In this document: positions 12,701 to 24,339 of the stretch, one piece after another | Layout of the letters: every line of letters begins with the position of its first letter | How positions within the stretch are numbered: position 1 is the stretch's first letter | NCBI GenBank assembly: GCA_963969595.1 | Contig: OZ018410.1 | Coordinates: forward strand, 34,042,913-34,106,912 | Reading direction: 5' to 3' | DNA: 64,000 nt | Source: Neckera pumila | Lineage: Eukaryota; Streptophyta; Bryopsida; Hypnales; Neckeraceae | Translations under genes and position numbers: made by a program | The notes under the pieces: generated by a model | What the model saw: the letters and a program-made list of their open reading frames with translations, nothing else | What the model was told of the DNA's origin: nothing | The model's database searches: none

Positions 12701-13209
12701 TGACCCTACCGAATGAACGAGGATTTCAACGCCCCTAAGAACACGTTGTTAGGATACCTTATGTAAAATTACCAACAACCATGATCCCACAGAAAAAGTA
12801 GAGATCTGACATCATAAAACTGCAAAAAGTTGCGAACAGAGCATCCCTCGAAAGACCAGAGGAATTCTAAAAGGAATTCTAAATTCAGCCCCCAAAGGGA
12901 AGAGGCGAAGTACCCTTGCTCGATGATCTTCCCGGCTCCCATCGCGTTGTGTCCGACCTCGCTGTTGCCCATGTCGGCGTCGCTCGGCAGCCCGACGGCC
13001 GTGCCGTGCGCCTTGATGGTGCGCCATCGCCGCGGCGCACCCTCCTTCAAGCTCTTAATGGTGGGACACTCCGCCTTGTAAATCGCATTGAATTCATCCT
13101 CCCGGTTCTCGCCCCACCCGTCCAACACCACGAGCAGAAACGGCTTCCCCTTGGGAATCACGGGGTGGGCGTCCAGTTGGTACTCCGACGTTGCGTCCGG
13201 GGCCACCAT
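9764..13209 (-). CDS. 2,3-bisphosphoglycerate-independent phosphoglycerate mutase
   Basis: Interconverts 3- and 2-phosphoglycerate in cytosolic glycolysis using two metal ions and a phosphoserine intermediate. Six exons (minus strand): 13209-12914, 12379-12022, 11526-11099, 10770-10485, 10359-10204, 9922-9764. Every intron is GT-AG and all phases join, giving 560 aa, the usual length of plant iPGM. Visible motifs: metal-binding DGWG at about 30-33, catalytic serine in NSEVGH (S83), then VTMDRY, NFRADR, the FFWNGNRSG region, GHTGD and TADHGN (remaining metal ligands), and the TSHTLAPVPVAIGGPG tail motif. The start is the first ATG of the frame and matches the short N-terminus of cytosolic forms; no transit peptide is evident. 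Nothing looks broken. The alkaline phosphatase-like fold and mechanism are family knowledge; the exon joins are mine. Confidence 0.95.
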
Positions 13210-13700
13210 CTTCTTCGCTTAACTCCAAACACAAAAAATCCGTAAAAAAGCCTCGTCTCCTTCCTTCTTCCTAAACCTGCAAGCACGAACGCGAACCCTA
13301 TCAATCAATCGACGACCCAATTCAACATCTCCAAGGGCTAACTAAAGAAACTCGCAGCTCCGGCACTCGATCAATAATTCATCTCCAAGACCCAAATGCA
13401 CCCTAGCAGAGTTGCAACAACAGATGAAACCAACCTGCGAACACGGTGAACGAGGTCTGATGGCGCAAAATCGGAGCCTGTGTGCTCCACAAGACAAGAG
13501 GCGGACAAAGGGGGGTTACTGCACTTTGAGCATCTCAACTACCACGACCTGGACCAAACGAAGTTAACGAACCCCCCTTCCCAAGACGACGCCTTTACTT
13601 TTTTGAAAAAACGCTTCCCGAATCTACCAGATCCTCTTATAATCTACGACTTCGGATCTCAAATCTACGTCAGCTGGTAACGCTGAATGATCGTTGAAGG
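13210..13700 (-). promoter_or_regulatory. 5' UTR and promoter region of the mutase gene
   Basis: GC-richer sequence just upstream of the mutase start codon. It may hold a 5' UTR intron, but no decisive splice pair or TATA box was found. A 66-codon plus-strand frame at 13480-13680 matches nothing recognisable. Confidence 0.4.
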
Positions 13701-14706
13701 ACCCCTAACTTAAACCTGAACCCTGGTCCAAGGCGGCTTGCTCTTATGAAAAAGTATTTCCCAAATCTACGAATTTCGTTATTGAGAGTTTACCAGCTTG
13801 ATGAGAAACCCACGAATCACGTTGGTTTCCACGGTACGCAGCTCCCCATAGCTTCAGTTTTGACATGTCTCTGTTTCGGTGTGGTGAAACTTCGAATTAT
13901 CATTCGTCTTCGATTCGGATGAGGAGACGGTTATTCATCCGAGATGAGAAATTTGGGATGTGGAATCCGGGAATACTGTATCTTTTGGAGAACTTCCATG
14001 GATTAGCATGAAAGAGAAAAGAATCAAAGGAAGCAGGGCTTCTCACTGTTGATGATTGGAGCGAGAGCAGTGAAAATGTTTGACTGGCGGCCTGTGTAGA
14101 AGCACCTTGGGATGAGATTGTAGTTTACCGTCGTCGTCTCCGGGACTTTGATTTTCAACATTGGAAAGCATATTCTTTGGGTTGCTTCTGTCTGTACGAT
14201 TGAAGGTACAGTACATTGATTGATGGTATGATGCCAGTCGTCTGAGTGGCGGGCTTTGCAAGGGTAGCTTGGAGCAGGGTTTTTCATTTCCGATTTACTA
14301 AGGTAGGAGGCTCAGAAATGGAGCATCTAAGGGCTGGTCCCCGCCTTTTTCATTTATTTCCTTGGACGGGAATATTTTTGTCAGACAAAGAGAAAATTGA
14401 TGAGGAATCTAACCCAAGTGGTTTCGTATTTTTCTGAATATTTTTGAATTACTTATGAATTTTCAAACGAGTTGGGTCATAGTTCCCTATTTGTGAGCCT
14501 AGGTCTTTCATAAACGGTTCACTTGCAATTTTAAATAAAAATGGGGAAAGCAAAGAGAATGATTGGCCCTTACAATTAATAATGTTTTTTTCCTTGATTC
14601 ATTCAATGAATATACTAGTCAATTTCAGAACCAACTCATGTCTATTTCACAACCATTTATAGGGTTCATTCTTAATGCCCGCTCTGTTTTACAGACTCCT
14701 ACCTTA
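13701..14706. other. Intergenic, nothing recognised
   Basis: Composition is mixed near 13.7-14.4 kb and then AT-rich. Overlapping frames at 14024-14287 (minus) and 14246-14437 (plus) lack any recognisable motif or conserved look. Confidence 0.4.
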
Positions 14707-14965
14707 CTACTAGTGAGCCTTGTGCCATTGCCACAGCCAAAAGAAAAATAAAAGTAATTTTCTAATTTTTAAATTCATAAAAAATTCAAAATTCAAAATC
14801 TTTCACATTGTCAGTGTAAATGCCACGAAACAAAGTCCGTGCCCCACTCTTCACGGAGGGCTTTCCAATGGTACCAAGAGCATAACTGGGAGACACGCGG
14901 TCTAGGAGATCTCACCATAACAAACAAAACAAAATAAACAAACAACTTGATTTATAAGGTATATG
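14707..14965 (+). repeat. Dispersed repeat, copy a of three
   Basis: Starts near AGCCTTGTGCCATTG and includes AAAAGTAATTTTCTAATTTT, GGCTTTCCAATGGTACCAAG, GGAGATCTCAC and a C/A tail (AACAAACAAAACAAAATAAA), then a TTTATAAGGTATATGGATT block. The same blocks recur in order at 24869-25222 and, in part, at 37786-37990. It looks like an old retroposon, but homology continues past the A-rich part and no target duplication was found. Confidence 0.5.
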
Positions 14966-16699
14966 GATTTTAGGCACTGCAGAAAAGTAAATTTCAGTGA
15001 ATGAAGAACTCTTTCATCCATAGGCATTGACATCCATTTATGGGAAAAATCCATTGTTTTTATTTTATTTCACTTTTGAATAACTTAGAAATAGCTAAAA
15101 ATATAATCTTTAATTTGAGACAAATGAATGAACAAGTTAAATGCAGTTAGGTCTATTTTTTATTTTTTCAAGTGGATGTAATGTGGCTATAGTAAAGTTT
15201 GGACTCTCCAAATTACTAGTTATTGGTCTGTGGCTATGTGGGTTGTGAAACAATAATTGATAAATCTTACAGAAGAAAAAAAACAAAAAATGAGAAGTTT
15301 CTCCTAGAAATTGAAAACATTATAGGCCATGGAAGATTCAAATGTAGGTTGGCTAGAGTCATGCATAGGGTATCCAAGAATTTGGTAGAAAAGTTGGTAA
15401 TCAAAGTTGTAACAGTCTAAAATGTTCTTATTATGAATGGAATTGTACATGAATTCCACCAAATTTATTGAAATGTTTGACAATGAAATAAAATTGCCTA
15501 ATAGAAAGAAAGAAACGATTCTCTACCTATAAACATTAGTACTTAGTGCAAAATGCGCTTTAGAAAATAGGAAAAATTGCTAGTACATTGGAAAAGGTCC
15601 AAGCAATTAATTAGGTTGCATCCACAATTCACAAGGCCCACTAGAAAAATTGGAAGGATCGTGAACAAATGATGTGCCTTCAATCAATACTAGCAAAAGT
15701 ATCCAGTGCTCCCAATGGCTTGCTGCAAAGCTTGTTACTATTTAAAATAATAGGAAAGCGTTTTTTTTCTTCTAAGGTTGAATTTGGCGCTTGCTCTTGT
15801 TAAAGTGTGAGCTTCTCTGACTACAACGCCATTGAGATAATCCTTGGGGTAAAGTTCCGGTTGGGGTATCCCAAAAAGGTGTCTCCACTACAATTATAGT
15901 CTATGTTGGTGTGTCAAACAAGTTCATATTTTAATGATAATAAAGTGCAACTTCACCAAATGTGGTTTTATTTGTCTACACTTATAATGTATCAAGAAAA
16001 AAAATTTCATCACAATCAAAGATTTTCAAGTGTTGTTTAGTTAAAAAAGTAAGTTGTATCTCAAAATCAAGCATTTGGAATATCAAACAATTTTATTTTC
16101 ATATTTATTTTGGGTATGACTTACATTTAGTTGTGTATTATATAAAATAATTTGTTTCATCAATAAAAACTTAATTCATTGTACTCTATGATGCCTGCAA
16201 GTTTCAAAATTCAACAATTTATATACCATTAGGTTCAATAGATCCAAATTTAATAAAAACTCAAAAAAAAAATTCATCAAGAATATACATCTTGATCTCA
16301 TTTACATGCAGGAGTTTTTTTTTTATCATTTTATAGTCTTCTTAATTGATCAAAATGAACAAAATAGACAAACTTTGGAGGTTTTAAGCAAAAATCTCCT
16401 AATTAGTATGTCCAAAAAGTGATACCTTTAAAGGAACTTATCCCCCTACTCTCCCTTGAGATACTATTGTTGGGCAAAGAAGGATTCCAAGTCTCTTGTA
16501 GCAAGGTAAGTCACCTCCCTTCACTCTTTTTTGCTTATGCAATGATGTTTTGCATTTACAAGTTTCTATCTTCTAATTTTTTGGTGGTGCTTTGGGATTG
16601 GCATAGGTCTAAGCAGCTACCAATGATTAAGGACATCACAGGTATGCGACTATGACGATTTGAGATGTACACCTCTTTTGCCAATGTGGAATGCTTGGT
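14966..16699. other. AT-rich intergenic, nothing recognised
   Basis: No gene, paired termini or recognised motif. Short frames in this stretch have the base composition of the background. Confidence 0.5.
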
Positions 16700-17395
16700 G
16701 AGGAACTCAAACTCAATGACACAATCCAAGGTGACCATGATCTCCTATCCACATCTTATAGACTAGGTGGATTGAGTATGTCATTGTCATGTGTTGTTGT
16801 TTTGCTATCCAGAATCAAGCTTTGTTGCATTGCTTAGCCCTAAGTAATTTTGCATCTAAAGTATTACTCCGCTCTACTTGTAGTACAGTTTTGTTGCCAT
16901 TTCTTGGAAGTGTTGCTCCGCCGCAATGACAAACAAGTGAAACAACAATTTTTTCTCAATCTTCAATGGCCCAATTGTTGAACCTCAACATGTACTACCT
17001 CAGTCAGTTTTGTGAGGGTATATATGCCCCCTCTCTTGCTACCCTATGAGGAACTCCAATAACAATGTCATGTGCCTCAGTGACACAATCTAGGGCAATA
17101 GTGATCATCCATCTACATCTTGTGGACCAAGTGGATTGAGTCTCTTGTCATAGTGAGCCGCTGTTTGGCCGTCTAAAGTGAAGCTCCTTTGCATTGCTCA
17201 ATCCTAAATATTGCTTCACTTTGCTTGATGTAAAAATCTATTGTAGTTTATTTGAAGTATTGCTCTGCTACAACAATAGACAACGATTTTGCCTTAATCT
17301 TAGATGGCCTAACTGTTGAATCATAATTTGTCCCACTTCACACAACAATGTGAAGGTATGTATACTGCCTCTTGCCACTTTATAAAGAAACTCTG
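16700..17395. repeat. Imperfect tandem duplication, about 345-bp unit
   Basis: Two diverged units lie head to tail, 16700-17047 and 17048-17395. Each starts GAGGAACTC or a close variant, then carries TGACACAATC, a CCACATCTT-like block, GGTGGATTGAG or GTGGATTGAG, a GTTGCATTGCT-like block and a late GGTATATATGCC or GGTATGTATACTGCC block. No coding frame spans a unit. Origin unknown. Confidence 0.6.
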
Positions 17396-18697
17396 TTTAT
17401 TACATTTTTTTTCTGTGACTCCACTCCCTTTCCATAGATGATTTCTATATGATTCACTTTTTCTTACTCATCTTGTAATTTCTTGTAAGATCATGTAAGT
17501 AGAGTTTAGATCCATAGCTACTGCTCCTCATCCATGTCAAAATTGCCCACACTCTTATACTTTTATTGAGATTTCATTTGTGTTTTTCAAAATAATTTGA
17601 GAAACAATCAATCTATATGTCATTACGTGTGACTGAAAGCTTGAAACAAAATGGTGATCTTGAGTCTATGTTGGGATAACTATTGCTAAGTATATACATG
17701 TGTTTGAGGCAATCTCAAAAATGGAAGACAATAGTTGTTGAAATTCCATGGAAATTTAGAAAAGAAGTCCATTATCAAAAAAACATATTATACCTGTGTT
17801 GTAACTCTTTGCCTGTTAGTTTGGTGCCTCCATCTCTCTTCTTTAATGCGTTTTCCATGCCCTCATTGTCTACATCTAAATGACCTCCTTATTCATTTAC
17901 AGACTCTCCTCCAAATTGCTACCAACTCACATTTTGCATTGCAATGCCCACCCCTTGTCACAAAGCAACAATTTGTAGCAAAGTAATTCATATGTTACTA
18001 TAGCTGCATCTATGACAATGCTCCAATTGTTGCATTGTAAGCTACATTGTTGGTCCTTTCTTGTTTTTTTAACCAACCAATATCCTTACTTCTATATTTT
18101 AGTCTTCTAATTACTAGTGGATATATAAGGAGAGTAAACAAATTTTGTAAACAACACAATTGCACTTGGTACTGTTGATCTAAGGTCATTCTTCTCTCTC
18201 TTGAATTTTAACCTCAAAAGCCGCCATTCTCTAGTTCCAGATGCAAAATGGAAGAACTATCCTACAACATAGAGCATTGTAGATGTTGCTTGAAAGTGGT
18301 CGACTAGATTTCAACAACTTTTAAAGCTAAAAACCTAGTCTGCTCTCTTCATTTCAGCATAGTAGACATCAAGTCTTCTATTGTTTGTATGTTCTTTTCT
18401 TTTCTCTTTGTTTGAAGTAAACTTTGCCATTTTTGACACTCTCTCTTTCTTCTTTGCTTTAGCTTAAGCACGTCTTAACTCTGTCCTCTTAGCTATTGCC
18501 TTTTTTTCCTTGCAAGTCCTTCAACATTTGGATAATAGAGAAATATAATAATCAATAAAAGATCGACTCTCTATCTTTCGGATGGTCTTGGATAGTCTTT
18601 GTTTACTCCTATATGCTTTTATAAGTGATACTTCTCTTTTCAATCTTCAATGAGCATTAGTGGTAGCGCGGAGAGCACCTAAGCCCAATTTCACCCA
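17396..18697. other. AT-rich intergenic, nothing recognised
   Basis: Frames at 17683-17986 are short and unrecognised. No repeat termini seen before the TTAA at 18698. Confidence 0.5.
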
Positions 18698-19625
18698 TTA
18701 ACCCCTAAAGGACCGAGGCCCTTTTTCTGCCAAAAAACACACAAAACTGCCATTTCTATAGCAAAAAGTATACAAAATTGAAAAATGTTTTTTTTTCACA
18801 TCTAATCATAGGGTCATACACCTAACTAGTATGAGAGTGTATGGAAATTTTTTTAGAATTTTCAACTGCACAGATTGCAAGATATATGCGTTTAAAGTGA
18901 AAAAAACCATTTTTTCAGCACATTGCGGGACTAGATTTTTCGACTTTGAACATTTTAAACTTAAATTTTTTGCACTGCGGAGTTTTGAGCTTTAAATCTT
19001 TATAGTGGAGAATTGAGTTGAGAGTCTAGGGGAAAAAAAAAATCCAAAAAAACTTAATTTCCATCCTTTAAAAAATTGTTAAGTAGAAGTAGGTACGAGA
19101 TAGAAGAAAAATCTAAAATAGTAATATCTTTTAGATGGAATTAAAATGCACTAATCCCAATGGTGAGATGGTTCTAGCAAGTAATATAAACCATGAAATA
19201 AAAAAAATTGAACAATTTGAAAAATTGCATTCAGAAATGCATCCTAGAAGTTATTTTTTCAAGAAGATGCTCTAATTGCCCAAAAAACAAGAATGTCCAT
19301 AACCACCTCTTAATATATCCAAATGAAATGAATCAAAGCTTTCCAAATAGACAAAAATATAATCTATGAGAAAAAAATATTTAAGAAAAAAATTCAAATT
19401 TTTGTCCATTTTTTTTTGCTGCCCGCCGTCCCCTGTTTTGAGCTTATTTGGTCATAACTTTTTTTCCCGGGCACCGATTGTGAACAAAATTATATTCCCA
19501 CAAAGTTTATTATTTTTTCTATCTTCAAAAAAAGTTTCAAAAAATCAAGACAAAATTTCAGCCCGTAGGTACCTACCCCAAAATGCATTTGTCCCCCGAA
19601 GGGACAATGGTCCTTTAGGGGTTAA
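18698..19625 (+). mobile_element. Long TTAA-family element, unit A (left to right)
   Basis: 928 bp. Left end TTAACCCCTAAAGGACCGAG; right end ACAATGGTCCTTTAGGGGTTAA read backwards gives TTAACCCCTAAAGGACCATT, so the first 17 bases are a perfect inverted repeat with TTAA outermost. A subterminal hairpin (stem ATTTGTCCC with GGGACAAT) lies in the right end. The interior has no transposase frame. It shares its right-hand TTAA (19622-19625) with unit B. TTAA target sites and inner ends beginning CCC are hallmarks of the piggyBac superfamily; the assignment is inference without a transposase. Confidence 0.8.
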
Positions 19626-20535
19626 AGCCCATTGTCCCTTCAGGGAACAAATGGGATTTTGGACAGGTACCTACGGGCTGAATTTTTATTGTGATTTTCA
19701 GAAACTTTTTTTTAAAGTAGAAAAACTGCTAAGCTTTGTGGAAATACAATTTTTTTTCAATCGGTGCCGAAGAAAAAAATTATGCCCAGATAAGCTCAAA
19801 ACAGGGGACAAAGGGTAGCCAAAAAAAATTTGCAATTTTTTTTTTCTCATATTTTTCCTTATAAATTATCTTTTTGTCTATTTGGAGAGCTTTGATTCAT
19901 TTCATATGGATTTGTTATGAGAAAGTTATAGACAGTCTTGTTTTTCAGGCACATAAAGCATCTTCCTAAAAAAAATAACTTGTAGAATTCATTTTTAAAT
20001 GCAATTTTTACAATTTTTCAAGGAAAAAAGTTTCACAAGGTTTAGTTTTTTTGCTAGAACAATCTCACCATTGGAATTAGTGCTTTTAGTTCCATATAAA
20101 ACATATTAATATTTGAGATTTTCCTTTGATTTCATACCTACTTCTACTTAATAATTTTTTTAATAATAAAAATTAGATTTTTTTGGATTCTATTTTTTTC
20201 TTCCCTAGACTCTCAACTCAATTCTCCACTATAAAGATTTAAAGCTCAAAACTCTGTAGTGCAAAACATTTAAGTTAAAAATGTTCAAAGTCATAAAATC
20301 TAGTCCTACAATGTGCTGAAAAACTTGTTTTTTTACTTTAAACGCATATATCTTGCAATGTATGCAATCAAAAATTCTAAATTTTTTTCCACACATTCTC
20401 ATACAAATTAGGTGTAAGATCCTATAGTAAAATGTGCAAGAAAAATACTTTAAATTTTTCTTAGCTCTTTGGTATAAAAATGGCAACTTCGGGTGTTTTG
20501 GGGTAGAAAAAAGGCCGTGGGCATTTAGGGGTTAA
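19622..20535 (-). mobile_element. Long TTAA-family element, unit B (inverted to unit A)
   Basis: 914 bp, an inverted copy of unit A joined through a common TTAA. At the junction B starts TTAAAGCCCATTGTCCCTTC, lacking the outermost bases of the right terminus, then continues with the same right-end blocks (GGTACCTACGGGCTGAA). It ends GCATTTAGGGGTTAA, the left-type terminus. A frame at 19366-19818 crosses the A/B junction and is not a gene. Confidence 0.75.
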
Positions 20536-21712
20536 TTCTATTTAATTGTATAGATCGATACCTATTCAAACAAATTTGAGCCATTCATTTTTTAATAATA
20601 AAATGAAAGTTGTAAAAAGCTTTATTTTGTGGACCATGACACTAGAAAAAACATACAAAGTCATCATTTATAAAAGGATACTTGTTGTTTCTAAGAACAT
20701 TTTTACCAGTGGAATTATCCATCCTTCATTTCATATAAAAATTTCTAGTAGATTAGTTGTTTCTTTCATTCAATAGTACATTCTACTTTATAAATTTTTA
20801 AAGAAGATAGGATTGTTTTTTAGATTAAATTATTTATTCTCAAACTATTTTCCAATAAATCGTCTTGACTAAAATACACAAGTTATAGGATATATGTGAT
20901 TTCTTCTTAAATGTTGAAAGATAGTATTTTATCTTTTGAAAACCAATATTTGGAAGTTCAAGCATATTCACTCTAAATTCACTCTAAATTTAGGGAAGAT
21001 GTACTTGAAAAAAATTAAAACAGAAATCCTATGGTTGGATTTGTTAAAAAATAATATAGATTAATATTTTATCCATTCTTGGGGACAAGTATTTTGAAGC
21101 ATTTTTAGTCCTCTAAACATCAAAGAACTTTAGAAGTTAAGAAAATCAAGTTTTAGTTTGACCAACAAACATTTATTGCTTTAATTAATGTCTAACTAAT
21201 ATGAATAATCCATATTACTACCCATAAGGATCTAAATTTTTTGGACAAAATATAAATGCACTATAAAATATAGTTCTATAACTTTTTTGAAGTTTGCATC
21301 AAAGAAAGAGGACAATGTGAAACATGAAGAGAAAGTACATGTGAAGTCAGCCTTTTCAAACTATTTGTAAATTTGCTTCAAATTAATTGAATTTTGAAGA
21401 TTTAACTTAAATTCACCAATAATACAATTTCTATCTTTAACATCTAAATTTTTTTTACAGATCAATTATGTAGTTTCAATTGACTTGTTAAAAAAGGCAT
21501 AAGAATTAGTGATGAGAACATCAATATTTTTTTCAAATAGTAAAACTTTGCAACATTAGACAAATACTAAACTCTTTGTGCTATTTTCCTTATAATCTTT
21601 GTTTGACCATAGTGATAATATTTTAATATATATATAGAAGACAAACCAATCTAATTTGTACAATAAATATAAAAAAAAAAAAAAAAAAAAAATTATTTCT
21701 GATCAAATTATT
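20536..21712. other. AT-rich intergenic, nothing recognised
   Basis: Contains an A22 homopolymer at 21671-21692. No gene or paired termini recognised. Confidence 0.5.
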
Positions 21713-22322
21713 CATTAGAGAAAATTTCAGGCCTCTGGAGGATTGTTCCTTAGCCTTCCGAAGTGCTTTGAAATAGTATTTTTTGGGGCTAAAAATTTAT
21801 TTTTATCCCTATTTTTGCACAGCTAAAACTACAATGATAATTATATAGGAATCCAAATTTTTGAATAAAATTATATATATATATATAAGAATTTATTTAT
21901 TTATTTAATTTTATTTTTAACCTTAAAAAAATACTACCTTTGTCCCACTAAAAAACTCTTGATTTTACCTCTTGTTTCTATAGTAGTTTTGAGTATGCAT
22001 ATTGGAAGCTTGCTTGGGTCCAATTTTTATATTTGGTTGCATTGAACAGATACAATGTTCTTCATGAATTGTGGTGATATAGAATTTAGGCCATTCTGAA
22101 TTATACATTTTACAACATGGTCAGCAAAATTTAATATAAGAAAAATATGAGATAAAATAAGGAGCTTTTTAGTGGGACAGCGTTGGTATTAAAAAAAAAA
22201 AAAAAAAAAAGTACAAAATCTGATTGTTTTAGGGGACTTTTTAAGATTGACAGGCCAAGCTTGAAATAGCTTGACATGTCAATCTAGAGCAACCCTCCAG
22301 AGGGCTGCTTTTTTTTCTAATG
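21713..22322. mobile_element. CATTAG-ended MITE with nested MITE
   Basis: Left end CATTAGAGAAAATTTCAGGC, followed by CTCTGGAGG; right end reverse-complemented CATTAGAAAAAAAGCAGCC followed by CTCTGGAGGG. A second copy with cleaner ends is at 35301-35672. The extra length here is largely explained by the element nested at 21931-22189. Non-coding. Confidence 0.65.
21931..22189. mobile_element. Nested Stowaway-like MITE
   Basis: About 258 bp. Left end CTACCTTTGTCCCACTAAAA; right end reverse-complemented TACCAACGCTGTCCCACTAA followed by AAAGCTCC, so about 20 of 28 terminal bases pair. It is flanked by TA on both sides, as expected for Tc1/mariner-derived Stowaway elements. It sits inside the CATTAG-ended element. 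An A20 run follows at 22191-22210. Confidence 0.6.
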
Positions 22323-22371
22323 TATCCAAAGTGAGGCAACAATTATAAACCGGATGATTGCAATTGAGTCC

Positions 22372-23417
22372 TTAACCCCTAAAGGACCATTGTCCCTTCG
22401 GGGGACAAATGCATTTTTGGGCAAGTACCTACGGGCTGAAATTTTCTTTGGATTTTTTGAAACTGTTTTTGGAGGTAGAAAATCTGATTAGCTTCGTGGG
22501 AATATAATTTTTTTCACAATTAGTGCCTGGGAACAAAAGTTATGACCAAATAAGCTCAAAATAGGGGAAGGCGAGCAGCCCGGCAGCAAAAAAAATTGAC
22601 AAAAATTTGAAGTTTTTTTTTTTAATATTTTTTTCTCATAGATCATATTTTTGTCTATTTGGAAAGCTTTGATTCATTTCATTTGGATTTGTTATGAGAA
22701 AGTTATGGACATTCTTGTTTTTGGGGCAATTAAAGAGTCGGTTTAGGGTTTAGGAAAAATTAAAAATAAAAAATTTGAAAAATTGCATTCAGAAATGCAT
22801 CCTAGAAGTTATTTTTTTCAAGAAGATGCTTAAAATTTTAAGATTCTTGAAAAAAATAACTTCTAGGATGCATTTCTAAATGCAATTTTTCAAATTTTTT
22901 ATTTTTTATTTTTCCCCATGGTTTACATTACTTGTTAGAACAATCTCACCATTGGGATTAGTGCATTTTAATTCCATTCAAAATATATGAATATTTTAGA
23001 TTTTCCTTCTATCTTGTATCTACTTCTATTTAACAATTTTTTAAATAATGGTAATTAAGTTTTTTTGAACTTTTTCTTTTTTCCTAGATTCTCAATTCAA
23101 TTCCCCACTACAAACATTTAAAGCTCAAAACTCTGTAGTGTAAAAGTTTTAAGCTAAAAATGTTCAAAGTCAGAAAATCTAGTCCCGTAATGTGCTGAAA
23201 AACTTGTTTTTTTCACTTTAAACGCAGATATCTTGCAATCTGTGTGATCAAAAATTCTGAAATTTTTTCCACACACTCTTGTACTAGTTAGGTACAAGAT
23301 CCTATGGTTAGATGTGAAAAAAAAAAACATTTTTCAAATTTTTTAACTTTTTACTATAGAAATGGCAGATTTGAGTGTTTTTTGGCAGGAAAAGGGCCTC
23401 GGTCCTTTAGGGGTTAA
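22372..23417 (-). mobile_element. Long TTAA-family element, unit C
   Basis: 1046 bp. Starts TTAACCCCTAAAGGACCATT (right-type end) and ends CCTCGGTCCTTTAGGGGTTAA (left-type), so it lies in the same direction as unit B. It is about 120 bp longer than A, B and D because of an internal palindrome at 22752-22916. It shares TTAA 23414-23417 with unit D. The right-type subterminal hairpin ATTGTCCC-TTCGG-GGGACAAT is clear here. Confidence 0.8.
22752..22916. repeat. Near-perfect internal palindrome of unit C
   Basis: Arms of about 75 bp meet near 22834. Key shared blocks are GAAAAATTGCATT, AGAAATGCATCCTAGAAG and TTATTTTTTTCAAGAA on one arm and their complements on the other. It duplicates in inverted form a segment that is single in the sister units. 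Confidence 0.8.
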
Positions 23418-24339
23418 CCCCTAAAATACCAAGGCATTTTTCTGTCAAAAACGACTCAAAACTGCTAGTTCTACTGCATTCATCTAAGAAAAGAGAAAAC
23501 GTATTTTTTTTAGAATCTAACCATAGGATTTTGTACTTAACTTATCTTAGATGATGTGGTAAAATTTTTATAAAGTTTGATCCTACCGATTAGAAGATAT
23601 TAGCATTCAAAGTTGGAAATTTTGAGTTTTTGAACATTGACTTGCATGGTGAAATGACTTTGACTGTTATTTGTAAAAAAAATTGCACTACGGACTTTGA
23701 ATTTAGTTTTTCTTATGTTGAAAAATTGACTCAAGAATCTAGGAAAAAGAATTCCAAAAAGATACTCAATTTTCATTCCTTAGAAAATTGTTAAATAGAA
23801 GTAGGTCCAAGATTGAAAGAAAAACTAAATCGTCAATAGCTTTAAGATGGGATTAAATTACTATAATCCCAATGGTGAGATTGTTTTAGCAAGCAAACTT
23901 AGCCTTGTCAAACAATTTTATTTGAAAGATTGTGAACATTGCATTTAGAAAATGAGTCTTATAAGTTATTTTTTCAAGAAGATGCTCTAATTGCCCAAAA
24001 AATAAGACTGTCCATAACTTTCACATAACAAATTCAAATGGAATGAATAAAAGCTTCCCATATAGATAAAAATACAATCTATGAGAAAATAATTTTTAAA
24101 AATTTTTTAAAATTTTTTGGTGTGAGAAGATCACTGCCCGCCGCACCGAAAAAAGGACCTTTTGTGCCATAACTCTTGCTCCCGGGCACTGATTGAAATA
24201 AAAACTACATGTCCATAAAGCTGATGTGTTTTTTTATCTTCTCAAAAAGTTTCAAAAATAATGATGAATATTGAAGCCGTAGTGGCCTGCCCAAAATCTA
24301 TTTTGTCCCCTGAGGGGACAATGGGACTTTAGGGGTTAA
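23414..24339 (+). mobile_element. Long TTAA-family element, unit D (inverted to unit C)
   Basis: 926 bp. Starts TTAACCCCTAAAATACCAAG (left-type) and ends GGGACAATGGGACTTTAGGGGTTAA-like bases (right-type). Units C and D are joined left end to left end through the shared palindrome GGTTAACC, the opposite arrangement to the A/B pair, which is joined right end to right end. Non-coding. Confidence 0.8.

Noticed and set aside
12830..13245. Plus-strand frames over the first mutase exon
   Set aside because: Antisense shadows of a well-supported exon with catalytic motifs.
13480..13680. 66-codon plus-strand frame upstream of the mutase gene
   Set aside because: No motif and located in the likely promoter; could be a chance frame.
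16700..17395. Possible CRISPR-like or satellite array
   Set aside because: Only two long diverged units with no spacers; no CRISPR would be expected in a plant nuclear genome.
19366..19818. 150-codon plus-strand frame
   Set aside because: Runs across the junction of two inverted TTAA elements, low-complexity and lysine/phenylalanine-rich; not a transposase.
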